Part shown: piece by piece, positions 6,105 to 13,366 of the stretch
Layout of the letters: each line of letters opens with the position of its first letter
How positions within the stretch are numbered: the first letter of the stretch is position 1
Assembly: GCA_009776625.1 (NCBI GenBank)
Contig: WRNL01000026.1
Location: 1 to 15,294 of the forward strand
Length of the DNA: 15,294 nt
Direction: 5' to 3'
Origin: Methanomassiliicoccaceae archaeon
GTDB lineage: Archaea > Thermoplasmatota > Thermoplasmata > Methanomassiliicoccales > Methanomethylophilaceae
Notes under the pieces: model-generated
Seen by the model: the letters and a program-made list of their open reading frames with translations, nothing else
What the model was told of the DNA's origin: nothing
Database searches by the model: none
Made by a program: the position numbers and the translations under genes

Positions 6105-7487
6105 GTGAGCAACAAAGGGGCAATCAAGGACATAGACCTGATCCTCGCCGAGGGGGAGGGGTACCGGACAGAGTTCAAAGGATCCCCCAACAAGGACCTC
6201 GCAAGCGAGGCTTGCGCGTTTGCTAACAGCTCGGGCGGTAGGATATTTATAGGCATCGATGACAAAGGGCGTGTCGTCGGGACAGACACTGGCAACGCCG
6301 CCCGCTCAAGGATCCAGGACACCATCAACAACATAGAGCCGCGCCCGGACACGACCCTCGAGGTCTACGACGATATAATCGTGGTCACCGTGCAGGAGGG
6401 CAAGGACAAGCCGTACATGTGCTCCGACGGGTTCTATCTGCGCATGGGGCCGAACTCGCAAAAGCTCGACCGCAAGGGCATCTGTGATTTCCTAAAAGAG
6501 GAAGGCGTGATAATGTACGATTCCCTGGTCAGGAACAAATTCAAAGTCAAAGACAACTTTGATGAGAAAGCGTACAAAAAATACATTGAGAAAGCAGGGA
6601 TAAGCGACACTCTTTCGCAGGAGCATGTCCTAAGGCATCTGCACTGCGCAGAGCTGAACATGGAAGGTGAGCTCGTATACACCAATGTTGGAGCGCTGTT
6701 CTTCCGCGACAACGAGGATGACGTGTTCTTCAGGTACGCGCAGATTGTGTGCGTGCTTTTCAAGGGCTTGGATAAGTTCAAGGTGATAGATTCTGCGCGT
6801 TTCTGCGGCGGTATGTTGGACAACATAGACCGTTCGATGGAGTTCCTGTGGAGGAACCTCAGGGCACGCCATGAGATCAGAGGGGTGCGGCGGGAGGAGA
6901 TCCTGGAGATACCAGAGGGCGCGCTGCGCGAGGCGGTCGTCAACGCCGCATGTCACCGCGACTACTTCGAAGAGGGCGCGAATGTCATGGTCGAGATCTA
7001 CGACGACCGCGTGGTTGTGCACAACCCCGGCGGCCTGCCTAAAGGCCTGACATTGGACAAACTGGGGGAGAAGAGTGTAACCCGTAACAATCTGATAGCG
7101 GAAATGCTGTTCCGCGCTGAGTATATCGAGAAAATGGGGACAGGCATAAAGAAGATCAGGGGGCTGATGGAAGGCGCAGGGCTGGAGGCTCCGACGTTTG
7201 AATCGACAGGTTTCTTCACAGTCACATTCAAACGGCCGCTGATGCATACGTTGACCATTGAGAGGGTACAGGGGGATACATTCCCCAAACCCCCGGTGAA
7301 TCTAAGTGAGAACGAGGTAAAAATCTGCAATATTATCAGTAAAAACAACAACGTCACGGCTGAAGAGTTATCTCTGCTATTGGGAAAAAGTGAAAGCACA
7401 GTAAGAAGGATATTGAAACAACTTACTGAAAAAGGGATTATTGAGAGGACGGGCTCCCGCAAGGACGGCTCGTGGAAACTCCTCTGA
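6105..7487 (+). CDS. AlbA_2 (Schlafen-like) / HATPase_4 ATP-binding protein with winged helix
   Basis: The 460-residue protein has three parts. An AlbA_2 (Schlafen AAA_4-type) domain spans about residues 12-125 (EGYRTEFKGS, ASEACAFANSSGGRIFIGIDD, GFYLRMGPNSQ). A GHKL-type ATPase block spans about 268-310 (LREAVVNAACHRDY, VEIYDDRVVVHNPGGLP). A winged helix from about 395 to the end includes VTAEELSLLLGKSESTVRRI. This is the COG2865 'putative transcriptional regulator/RecG-related' layout; its true function is unsettled, though relatives occur in defence and mobile regions. The start is GTG 6105 behind AAGGAGGGG. Third positions in about 6490-6800 and 7290-7480 are more AT-rich than in the core genes, which suggests acquisition from elsewhere. 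A T-rich terminator and NDRL-encoding repeats follow it. Confidence 0.92.
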   Translation: MSNKGAIKDIDLILAEGEGYRTEFKGSPNKDLASEACAFANSSGGRIFIGIDDKGRVVGTDTGNAARSRIQDTINNIEPRPDTTLEVYDDIIVVTVQEGKDKPYMCSDGFYLRMGPNSQKLDRKGICDFLKEEGVIMYDSLVRNKFKVKDNFDEKAYKKYIEKAGISDTLSQEHVLRHLHCAELNMEGELVYTNVGALFFRDNEDDVFFRYAQIVCVLFKGLDKFKVIDSARFCGGMLDNIDRSMEFLWRNLRARHEIRGVRREEILEIPEGALREAVVNAACHRDYFEEGANVMVEIYDDRVVVHNPGGLPKGLTLDKLGEKSVTRNNLIAEMLFRAEYIEKMGTGIKKIRGLMEGAGLEAPTFESTGFFTVTFKRPLMHTLTIERVQGDTFPKPPVNLSENEVKICNIISKNNNVTAEELSLLLGKSESTVRRILKQLTEKGIIERTGSRKDGSWKLL

Positions 7488-7494
7488 TGGGTAT

Positions 7495-7510
7495 CCTTTT
7501 TATTTCTTTG
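7495..7510 (+). terminator. T-rich terminator after albA_2
   Basis: CCTTTTTATTTCTTTG begins eight bases after the stop codon and has no stable hairpin, the usual form of an archaeal T-run terminator. Confidence 0.55.
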
Positions 7511-7541
7511 ATTAGAAACAGTTTATCTTAAAGACTGTGCG

Positions 7542-7592
7542 AATGACAGGTTAAATGACAGGTTAAATGACAGGTTAAATGACAGTGTGAAC
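7542..7592 (+). repeat. 12-bp direct repeats, first array
   Basis: Three exact copies of AATGACAGGTTA (7542-7577) and a partial fourth (AATGACAGTGTGAAC) form this array. In the plus frame starting at 7542 they read NDRL three times, then NDSVN and a stop at 7593. No start codon lies in frame between the preceding stop (7509) and the array, so the array is not itself a gene here. Confidence 0.9.
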
Positions 7593-7607
7593 TAATCTTT
7601 AATAAAA

Positions 7608-7688
7608 ATGCTGGATATAGAGAATGACAGGTTAAATGACAGGTTAAATGACAGGTTAAATGACAGGTTAAATGACAGGTTAAATTAG
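7608..7688 (+). repeat. 12-bp direct repeats, second array, inside a 26-codon frame
   Basis: Five exact copies of AATGACAGGTTA run from 7623 to 7682, then AAT and TAG. An ATG at 7608 is in frame and would give MLDIE, five NDRL units and N. There is no ribosome site or well-placed TATA box, so a real peptide is doubtful. Repeated NDRL-like linkers just before the C-terminal winged helix occur, as I recall, in some AlbA_2-family proteins. The albA_2 gene here has VNLSENE at that place without repeats. The arrays may therefore be leftovers of a longer or duplicated albA_2 gene. Confidence 0.75.
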
Positions 7689-7856
7689 GGTGATGGCAAC
7701 AATTAGGGTTGACCAAATTCTATTGGCATAGCTTTGGTTTAGACACAGCCTATATCCACCAGCCCGTATCCCCGTCGCATGGGTTCAACCCTTGCCGATA
7801 CCACCTCATCCCTTGTTGTTGTCGGGGGTAATCAACGGTTCAATCACGCCTGACCG
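7689..7856. other. Intergenic segment without recognised features
   Basis: No gene, hairpin or repeat is evident between the 12-bp and the 23-bp repeat arrays. Confidence 0.5.
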
Positions 7857-8005
7857 TCAATGAAAACACTGCAAAAACATCAATGAACTTACTGCAAAAA
7901 CATCAATCAAAACACTGCAAAAACATCAATAAAAATCTTGCAAAAATATCAAAAAAACAAATGCAAATTTATTAATAAAAATACTGTATTCTACTCAACA
8001 TATGT
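7857..8005 (+). repeat. 23-bp direct repeat array running into the second ATPase gene
   Basis: Units begin at 7868, 7891, 7914, 7937, 7960 and 7983, exactly 23 bases apart, with a partial unit before them from 7857. The first three share ACTGCAAAAACATCAAT. The later ones decay (CTTGCAAAAATATCAA, AATGCAAATTTATTAA, ACTGTATTCTACTCAA) but keep the phase, and the last ends over the ATG at 8002. The array is strongly A-rich on the plus strand and could be an iterated regulator-binding site. Confidence 0.92.
7968..7977 (+). promoter_or_regulatory. TATA box embedded in the fifth 23-bp repeat
   Basis: TTTATTAATA is centred about 29 bases before ATG 8002 and no ribosome site precedes the ATG, so a leaderless transcript starting at or next to the ATG is expected. 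Confidence 0.6.
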
Positions 8006-9279
8006 CCGACGACATCCCCGACTACATCGGCAGAGACTACCGCAGGAGAGTAGTGGACGATGAAATCTCAGATATGCTGGGGATATTTGGCGGCGTGCAC
8101 ATCACCGGCCCCAAATGGTGTGGGAAAACATGGGCCAGCATGCGCCATGCACGATCGGTTCAATACGTCGGGGACGAGGAATCGGCCTACTTGGCCGAGC
8201 TCGACCCAGAGCTCGCCCTGACCGGGAGGAGGCCCCGCCTCATCGACGAATGGCAGGATGTCCCGAAGCTTTGGGATGTAGCGAAACGGATAATCGACCT
8301 TGAGCATGACAAGGGGCTGTTCATATTCACAGGGTCGTCGTCCTCTCCGAAAAAGCCGACCCGCCACTCCGGTATCGGGCGTTTCGCAGAGATCCGCATG
8401 CACACGATGTCCCTGTTCGAGTCGGGGGACAGCAGCGGCTCGGTGTCCCTATCCGGGCTGTTCAACGGAGAAGGGATGGCGAACGCAAAATCGTCGATGG
8501 GGTACAGGGGCGCGGTGCGCCTGATATGCAGGGGAGGGTGGCCGTCGGCCCTGGGCTTGGACGACGACAAGGCCATGATGGTGGCGGCGAACTACTTGGG
8601 AAAAATAACCGGGCCCGACCCCTCCCGTGTGGATGAGAAGAAGAGGGACGCGACCACGATGGGGCTCCTGCTGAGGTCCATCGCGAGGAACAGCGCGGGG
8701 TCGCCGACGGCACAGGCGCTAATCGGCGACATGACCGAGAGGGGCAACCCCCCCTCGCCCAACACGCTTGCAGACTATCTCGAGTACCTCAGGAACATCT
8801 TCATGATAGACGACCAGAGGGCGTGGCTGCCGTCGCTCCGCTCGAAGGCGCGCCTGCGCTCAAGGTCGAAGATCCACTTCGCCGACCCCTCCCTCGCGGC
8901 GGCCGCGCTCGACGCGTCGCCCGAGGTGCTCGCGAGGAACCCCAGCACAGCGGGCCAGCTCTTCGAGTCCCTGTGCTACAGGGACATGAGCGTCTACACC
9001 TCCGCCCTGAAAGGGAGCGTCTTCCACTACCAGGACAGCACCGGGCTGGAGGTCGACGAGGTCATCGAGCTCAGGAACGGGAAATGGGGGGCCGTCGAGG
9101 TCAAGCTGGGGACATCCGAGATCGACAAGGCCGCCTCCAACCTCATGTCCCTGAAGAACAAGGTGAGCGAGGACATGCCCGAGCCGTCCTTCTTAGCCGT
9201 CCTGTGCGCCACCAGCGGGTTGGCGTACACGAGGGGGGACGGGGTGCTCGTCATCCCCATCGATTTGCTCGGGCCTTAA
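8002..9279 (+). CDS. AAA_14/DUF4143 family ATPase (second, diverged copy)
   Basis: The 425-residue protein has Walker A GPKWCGKT (36-43), Walker B RLIDEWQDVP (79-88), sensor IFTGSSS (108-114) and the family block GRFAEIRMHTMSLFESG (126-142). The DUF4143 part ends in a PD-(D/E)XK-like core, LEVDEVIELRNGKWGAVEVK. The layout is the same as the ATPase at 3275-4630, but the sequence is far diverged (Walker A GPKWCGKT against GARQVGKT), so it is not a recent duplicate. ATG 8002 lies at the end of the 23-bp repeat array, with a TATA box about 29 bases upstream, fitting a leaderless mRNA. The role is unknown; it is most likely an accessory gene of mobile origin. It is followed by 209 non-coding bases without a clear terminator. 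Confidence 0.92.
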   Translation: MSDDIPDYIGRDYRRRVVDDEISDMLGIFGGVHITGPKWCGKTWASMRHARSVQYVGDEESAYLAELDPELALTGRRPRLIDEWQDVPKLWDVAKRIIDLEHDKGLFIFTGSSSSPKKPTRHSGIGRFAEIRMHTMSLFESGDSSGSVSLSGLFNGEGMANAKSSMGYRGAVRLICRGGWPSALGLDDDKAMMVAANYLGKITGPDPSRVDEKKRDATTMGLLLRSIARNSAGSPTAQALIGDMTERGNPPSPNTLADYLEYLRNIFMIDDQRAWLPSLRSKARLRSRSKIHFADPSLAAAALDASPEVLARNPSTAGQLFESLCYRDMSVYTSALKGSVFHYQDSTGLEVDEVIELRNGKWGAVEVKLGTSEIDKAASNLMSLKNKVSEDMPEPSFLAVLCATSGLAYTRGDGVLVIPIDLLGP

Positions 9280-9488
9280 GCGCCTTGCAGGGGGGCAGTT
9301 GGTTCGGCACCCTGGGGTTCGAGACACGGACATCGATGACCGATTTACTGTGGAAGGGCCCCACCATTGCCGTTTCCCTCGTGGGTCCGAGTCGAACGAT
9401 GCGCCCGGTGACAGCGGCAACAAGGGCGCAGGGCGCGACAATGGGGCCGACAGGCCTGCTTGCCAATCCGTCTATGGCATCCCCTCAT

Positions 9489-9911
9489 TTATTCTCTCGG
9501 CGGGACGGCCTTGAACCTCGCCGTGTTGAGGAGGACGACCATCAAGATGGTTCCCGCGGCGAATGCGACGGTCATCACCAGGGACACCGTGGGGCCGTAG
9601 AATGCGGACAAAGGCCATATGAGGAAGAACCCGTACGAAAGCAGGGCGAGGGATATCCCCGTGAAGGACGTGACCCTGTCCATGTCGAAGGCCGACCTCT
9701 CCCCCTCCGACATCGTGTTGAACCCCGCCAGCAGCATGTGGCCGCCCAGGTACACCGCTACCCCGCACCCCATGAGGACCGACGAGATGAGCGGCCAGAG
9801 CCACACCACCAAGACCCTGTAGTCGTCAGGTAAGTACAGCATCACCGCCGCTACGACGGCTACCCACGGCAGCCCCATCGCCAGGGCGCCCTTCCATCTG
9901 CCTTCGATCAT
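9489..9911 (-). CDS. DUF3784-like integral membrane protein
   Basis: The 140-residue protein has four predicted membrane segments, roughly at GLPWVAVVAAVMLYL, LVVWLWPLISSVLMGCGVAV, TGISLALLSYGFFLIW and VSLVMTVAFAAGTILMVVLL. Between the second and third is AGFNTMSEGERSAFD, which resembles the 'GYNTMS..E...D' block of DUF3784 proteins. No function is known for that family. ATG 9911 is chosen because a TATA box lies 27 bases before it, which fits a leaderless mRNA. The in-frame GTG at 9950 would lie upstream of that TATA box. Confidence 0.8.
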   Translation of the reverse strand: MIEGRWKGALAMGLPWVAVVAAVMLYLPDDYRVLVVWLWPLISSVLMGCGVAVYLGGHMLLAGFNTMSEGERSAFDMDRVTSFTGISLALLSYGFFLIWPLSAFYGPTVSLVMTVAFAAGTILMVVLLNTARFKAVPPRE

Positions 9912-9934
9912 CGTTTCCGGACAGGGATTTTTGG

Positions 9935-9942
9935 CTATATAG
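9935..9942 (-). promoter_or_regulatory. TATA box of the DUF3784-like gene
   Basis: CTATATAG is centred 27 bases before ATG 9911 and favours that start over GTG 9950. Confidence 0.6.
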
Positions 9943-10060
9943 TTGCGCACCGCCCTTTTTATTCTACTTTCTGTAGGGGTGATAGGATGGACGGCAAAAA
10001 GCTATAAGGGCGCGGAGGCAGCCGAGTCAGAGGGGTGCTCGGCGGATGCCCGAACGCAGG

Positions 10061-10141
10061 TTTTAATATCCTTAGCCCATACTTGTAGTAGCGAGCCGCA
10101 GAAGCGGTGCTGGAACAAAGCCAGCACCGGTTGTGTGCGGG
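10061..10141 (+). other. TATA box plus strong hairpin: candidate small RNA
   Basis: TTTTAATATC at 10061-10070 would place a transcript start near 10091. The predicted RNA then folds: CCGCA (10096-10100) pairs with TGCGG (10136-10140), an internal loop follows (GAAG opposite GTTGTG), then a 9-bp stem CGGTGCTGG/CCAGCACCG (10105-10113 with 10121-10129) capped by AACAAAG. An open frame crossing this segment (TTG 9943 to 10164) has no family signature. No known RNA family is recognised and the 3' end is not evident. Confidence 0.4.
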
Positions 10142-10186
10142 AAGGTGTCGAGAATGGAGATTGAGAAAGGGATAAAGGGATGACCG

Positions 10187-10756
10187 TCATATAAGCGGCA
10201 TCGTGCAGAACAGCATCACTATTGCGACCATCGACGCAGCAAAAAAGTACATCGCCCACTTGAACCTCTCGACCTTCTTGACATACACCTCTTTCAAGGA
10301 CTCGATGGAGCACAGCATGTCCGCCAGTATCCTCTTTTTGAGCACCCCGCTGTCGTTGTCATGGTCGCGATAGTCCGTCTGGTGGCTGTATATCGATATT
10401 ATATCCCTCTTCGCTGGCCGTATCGCCCAGAAAATGAATAACATAGAAAGGAACAACAACAGGACGGAACTGATGGACAGGCATGATGCGAAAAGGCTGT
10501 CTGATGCCGGAACGATGAATGACACAATAAGCGTGAGGATCACGCCGTTGACGGCCAGTATGGCCGTCGCCCTGCTGTGAATCTCACTCTCGTTGGAGTT
10601 GTACTCTTTGTACTCCTCTGAGATCAGCCCATAGTACACCTCTATGGACTCATCGCACCACTCATGCAGTGCGTCCGTCTCCATCCTTGGCTCGTGGCAG
10701 AACCAGAATTTCTCCCTGAGCCCTCCCCTCAGGCTCCCTGGCGTATGCGTGCACAT
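10187..10756 (-). CDS. Unrecognised membrane protein (three predicted membrane segments)
   Basis: The sure part begins at METDALHEWCDES (ATG 10684). It has a charged helical N-terminus (YYGLISEEYKEYNSNESEIH), two close membrane segments (ILAVNGVILTLIVSFIV and ISSVLLLFLSMLFIFWAI), a cytosolic helical stretch with KKRILADMLCSIESLKEVYV, and a last segment at the C-terminus (MYFFAASMVAIVMLF). The general look recalls small two- or three-helix membrane effectors such as SLATT-type proteins, but no motif settles this. ATG 10756 is in frame and 25 bases from a TATA box, hence the longer call. ATG 10684 gives a more protein-like N-terminus (165 residues), but neither start has a clear ribosome site. 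The frame stays open to 11008, but that extension crosses a perfect hairpin and is probably not coding. Confidence 0.68.
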   Translation of the reverse strand: MCTHTPGSLRGGLREKFWFCHEPRMETDALHEWCDESIEVYYGLISEEYKEYNSNESEIHSRATAILAVNGVILTLIVSFIVPASDSLFASCLSISSVLLLFLSMLFIFWAIRPAKRDIISIYSHQTDYRDHDNDSGVLKKRILADMLCSIESLKEVYVKKVERFKWAMYFFAASMVAIVMLFCTMPLI

Positions 10757-10776
10757 ACACCTGCAATGTCTGCCAG

Positions 10777-10784
10777 ATATATTA
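10777..10784 (-). promoter_or_regulatory. TATA box of the unrecognised membrane protein gene
   Basis: TAATATAT on the minus strand is centred about 25 bases before the in-frame ATG 10756. Confidence 0.5.
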
Positions 10785-10786
10785 TG

Positions 10787-11347
10787 CTCGTTCAAGAAAC
10801 GGATGGGGTTGAGGCACATGGGCGTTAGGGCGGTTTGAGGGAACAGCGGAACTGGCATCGGGACCGTTTCTGCACGGACGGGTCGGCCGCCGCCGGCGGC
10901 CGACAAGATCATCCGCCCCGTGAGGGTGGGCATGAAGGGCGGCTCGCCTATGTCCTTATACATGGAAGAACCCTTGCCCTGCCAGGACACTGTTCTTGGC
11001 TTTTTCATTTCCCCCCTATCGAATTATCGAAAGAACTGCGCTCTGGCACGACAACGCCCTGAGCGCCTTTAAAAGAAAAAAGGCCAGACGGCCGCGTCCG
11101 TGGGTCACGCCCCCTACAGTATCTGGGCTTCACCTCGCCTACCGTGAACATGCCGGCATCCGCAAAGTGGAACACGACACACTGTACCATGAGCCACTAT
11201 GAGAGTGTCGCACCGCCATCGCGAGCCGAGGTAGCGGGGCCACGCCCGCCGCATGCCCCTGGATGCCGCACGGCCGATGAAAAAACGCGGTCGTTTTTAT
11301 ACCTCCCTGCCGCACGCCCAGCGGAGGCGTTTCCAGCCAACAAGAAA
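10787..11347. other. Long intergenic stretch without a convincing gene
   Basis: Open frames on both strands here are short, have odd composition and match no family. The stretch contains a perfect 10-bp hairpin at 10882-10904 and a TATA-like GTTTTTATA at 11293-11301. No tRNA or known RNA is seen. Confidence 0.5.
10882..10904. repeat. Perfect GC-rich hairpin
   Basis: GTCGGCCGCC and GGCGGCCGAC are exact reverse complements separated by GCC. No T-run follows on either strand, so it is not a typical terminator. Confidence 0.7.
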
Positions 11348-11355
11348 CTTAAATC
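11348..11355 (+). promoter_or_regulatory. Likely TATA box of the glutamate synthase-domain gene
   Basis: CTTAAATC lies about 50 bases before ATG 11403. It would give a short leader holding the ribosome site AAGGAG (11390-11395), seven bases before the ATG. Confidence 0.5.
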
Positions 11356-11402
11356 CTATGAAAAGTTAAGCCTCCTGTAGGCAACTACTAAGGAGAAAGG
11401 AG

Positions 11403-13004
11403 ATGTCGATTGAGAACTCGAAATCAACCACCGGCACGGCGGTCCGCGTCAAGGACCCCTGCCCAATCAACGGGATGTGCCCCGTGTGCATCGAAGACTG
11501 CAACGTCCTTTGCGAGGTCGGGAAAGGCGCGCTCAGGGGGAGGGAGGTGCTATACCCCAGCCCCGAGCACTTCGGGAAGTCGACCGCCGCCTCCAACAAG
11601 GACTACTTCCTTGACTGGTCCCATTTCCAGGTCATGGCGGAGCTCATAGGGGCGAAGGGCATAGAGCCGGACCCGGATGTGGCGTTCTTCGAGAACGTGG
11701 ACATCTCGACGGTCGTGGGCTCGAAGGGGAAGAACCCGATAAGCATGGGCCTGCCGGCACACATAGCCGGCCTGGGGTCGACGGCGGTGGCTAAGAACAA
11801 CTGGAGGGAGCTGGCCGCCGGCGCGGCCCTGGCGGGCGTATGCGAGGTCATCGGGGAGAACGTCTGCGGGATGGACCCCGACGCGGTGTACTCCAACGGT
11901 AAGGTGCAGTCGTCCAAGGACCTCGCGTTCAGGGTCAGCTCGTACACGGACCACTGGGACGGGAAGAACGGGCGGATAGTCCTGCAGACGAACGTCGAGG
12001 ACATACGCGGCGGCGTGGACGACTACGGCCTGTCGAAGCTCGGCGTGGAAGTGATCGAGAGGAAGTGGGGCCAGGGGGCGAAGGCCATCGGCGGCGAGGT
12101 CAGGCTCGGCACGCTGGAGAGGGCGCTCGACCTCAAGGCCCGCGGGTACATAGTGATGCCGGACCCGGAGGACCCGGAGGTCCAGGCCGCCTTCAAGGCG
12201 GGGGTTTTCAAGACATTCGAGAGGCACAGCCGCGTCGGGTTCCCCGAGGAGGCGGCCGTCCTGGAGGACATGGACAAGCTGAGGGAGAGGGGCGCGAAGA
12301 ACGTGTTCCTGAAGACCGGGGCGTACAAGCCCGAGGTCGTGGCGTTCACCATGAGGTGCGCCTCCAAGGCAAAGGTCGACCTCCTGACGTTCGACGCCGC
12401 CGGCGGCGGGACGGGGATGTCCCCGGTCAGCCATATGAACGAGCTCAGCTCCCCTGGGATCTGGCTGTTCAGCCAGGTGATGGCGTGCGCGAGGGAGCTG
12501 AAGAAACAGGGGAGGTTCGTCCCCGACCTGTCGTTCGCGGGCGGGTTCATCAACGAGACGCAGATGTACAAGGCGTTCGCGCTGTCCGACATGGGCGACG
12601 GGCCCATGGTCAAGTCGATAGGGATGTGCAGGGGGCCGATCACAGCGGCGGTCAAGGGCAAGCACTTCGCGGAGCTGGCGGCCAAGGGCCAGCTCCCGCC
12701 GTCCTTCATCGATCAGTACAGCGGCGACCCCGGCAAGTTCTTCATCGGGGCGGCCGGGCTTCAGGAGAGGTTCCCCGGCAAGAAGGTCGGGTCGGACATC
12801 CCCTGGGGCGCGGTCGGCCTGTACACCTACCTCCACGACAGGCTGGGCGAGGGGCTCAGGCAGCTCATGGCCGGGACCAGGAAGTTCAAGCTCGGGTGCA
12901 TCGAGGGCGAGGACATCGTGGCTCTCTCGGAATACGCCAGCAAGGTCTCCGGGGTGGAGACCCTCGACGCGAGGGCGGCCAGGGTGATGAGGGCTCTGCT
13001 CTGA
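11403..13004 (+). CDS. FMN-binding glutamate synthase-domain protein with N-terminal cysteine cluster
   Basis: The 533-residue protein corresponds to the FMN/Fe-S synthase domain of glutamate synthase (GltB family) as a stand-alone archaeal form. The TIM-barrel blocks are LLTFDAAGGGTGMSP (328-341) and DLSFAGGFINETQMYKAFAL (375-394), then DMGDGPMVKSIG. These match the flavin-binding part that reduces 2-oxoglutarate plus ammonia to glutamate. The amidotransferase and C-terminal helical domains are absent. Five cysteines at 20, 26, 29, 33 and 37 (CPINGMCPVCIEDCNVLC) may bind an Fe-S cluster not seen in the classical enzyme, while the usual 3Fe-4S spacing (C-x5-C-x4-C) is not evident after the barrel. 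Because of these changes the substrate may not be 2-oxoglutarate. The start has a good ribosome site, codon use is like the core genes, and a terminator follows. Confidence 0.9.
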   Translation: MSIENSKSTTGTAVRVKDPCPINGMCPVCIEDCNVLCEVGKGALRGREVLYPSPEHFGKSTAASNKDYFLDWSHFQVMAELIGAKGIEPDPDVAFFENVDISTVVGSKGKNPISMGLPAHIAGLGSTAVAKNNWRELAAGAALAGVCEVIGENVCGMDPDAVYSNGKVQSSKDLAFRVSSYTDHWDGKNGRIVLQTNVEDIRGGVDDYGLSKLGVEVIERKWGQGAKAIGGEVRLGTLERALDLKARGYIVMPDPEDPEVQAAFKAGVFKTFERHSRVGFPEEAAVLEDMDKLRERGAKNVFLKTGAYKPEVVAFTMRCASKAKVDLLTFDAAGGGTGMSPVSHMNELSSPGIWLFSQVMACARELKKQGRFVPDLSFAGGFINETQMYKAFALSDMGDGPMVKSIGMCRGPITAAVKGKHFAELAAKGQLPPSFIDQYSGDPGKFFIGAAGLQERFPGKKVGSDIPWGAVGLYTYLHDRLGEGLRQLMAGTRKFKLGCIEGEDIVALSEYASKVSGVETLDARAARVMRALL

Positions 13005-13013
13005 AACTTCATA

Positions 13014-13050
13014 GAGGGCTCCAAAGCCCTCATTTTATTCTATTTCTTTC
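13014..13050 (+). terminator. Hairpin plus T-rich terminator
   Basis: GAGGGCT (13014-13020) pairs with AGCCCTC (13025-13031) across CCAA, and a T-rich tail ATTTTATTCTATTTCTTTC follows. It starts 10 bases after the stop of the glutamate synthase-domain gene. Confidence 0.8.
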
Positions 13051-13182
13051 GGAATGTTCTCGAAACGCAACGCTAAAGGGGCTCGCGCCCGACATTACTT
13101 TTTTTCAATGTTATTCATAGAGAATCCCGTTTTTCTTTGCATAATGATATATATAATCCTATATATTCTATATTTATAAAAA

Positions 13183-13213
13183 AATGGGGTAAAATCAGCT
13201 ATTTTATCCCATT
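13183..13213. repeat. 13-bp inverted repeat
   Basis: AATGGGGTAAAAT and ATTTTATCCCATT pair with one G-T mismatch around CAGCT. It could be a regulator site or an RNA hairpin. Confidence 0.7.
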
Positions 13214-13342
13214 CTGATTATCATCATTCCATAGCCAGCATATTTTTCAATTCTCTTAAAAATAGGCTACAGATGAGTCTGAATGATGTTCTATTAAAAG
13301 ACCATGTATATACCAAAGATATATTTCACCTAATGGTTATAT

Positions 13343-13366
13343 ATATTGATACGATAATATCAATAT
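13343..13366. repeat. 9-bp inverted repeat near the surface-protein promoter
   Basis: ATATTGATA and TATCAATAT are exact complements around CGATAA, overlapping or just after the TATA-like run. This position would suit an operator. Confidence 0.6.

Noticed and set aside
7528..7716. Minus-strand 62-codon frame made of LTCH repeats
   Set aside because: It is the antisense reading of the 12-bp arrays, with repeat-driven composition, no ribosome site and no family.
7842..8002. CRISPR array reading of the 23-bp repeats
   Set aside because: The units are contiguous without unique spacers and no cas genes are present, so this is a tandem array.
9310..9420. tRNA-like T-arm strings (GGTTCGAG and GTTCGACTC) suggesting a tRNA remnant or attachment site
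   Set aside because: Neither is flanked by a pairing T-stem or any acceptor or anticodon arm.
9943..10164. 73-codon frame with a hydrophobic N-terminus
   Set aside because: It starts at TTG on top of the TATA box of the opposite gene and runs through a strong hairpin. The hydrophobic start alone is not enough.
11144..11380. 78-codon plus-strand frame before the glutamate synthase-domain gene
   Set aside because: Its composition is unlike the neighbouring genes, it has no family signature, and it covers the likely promoter.
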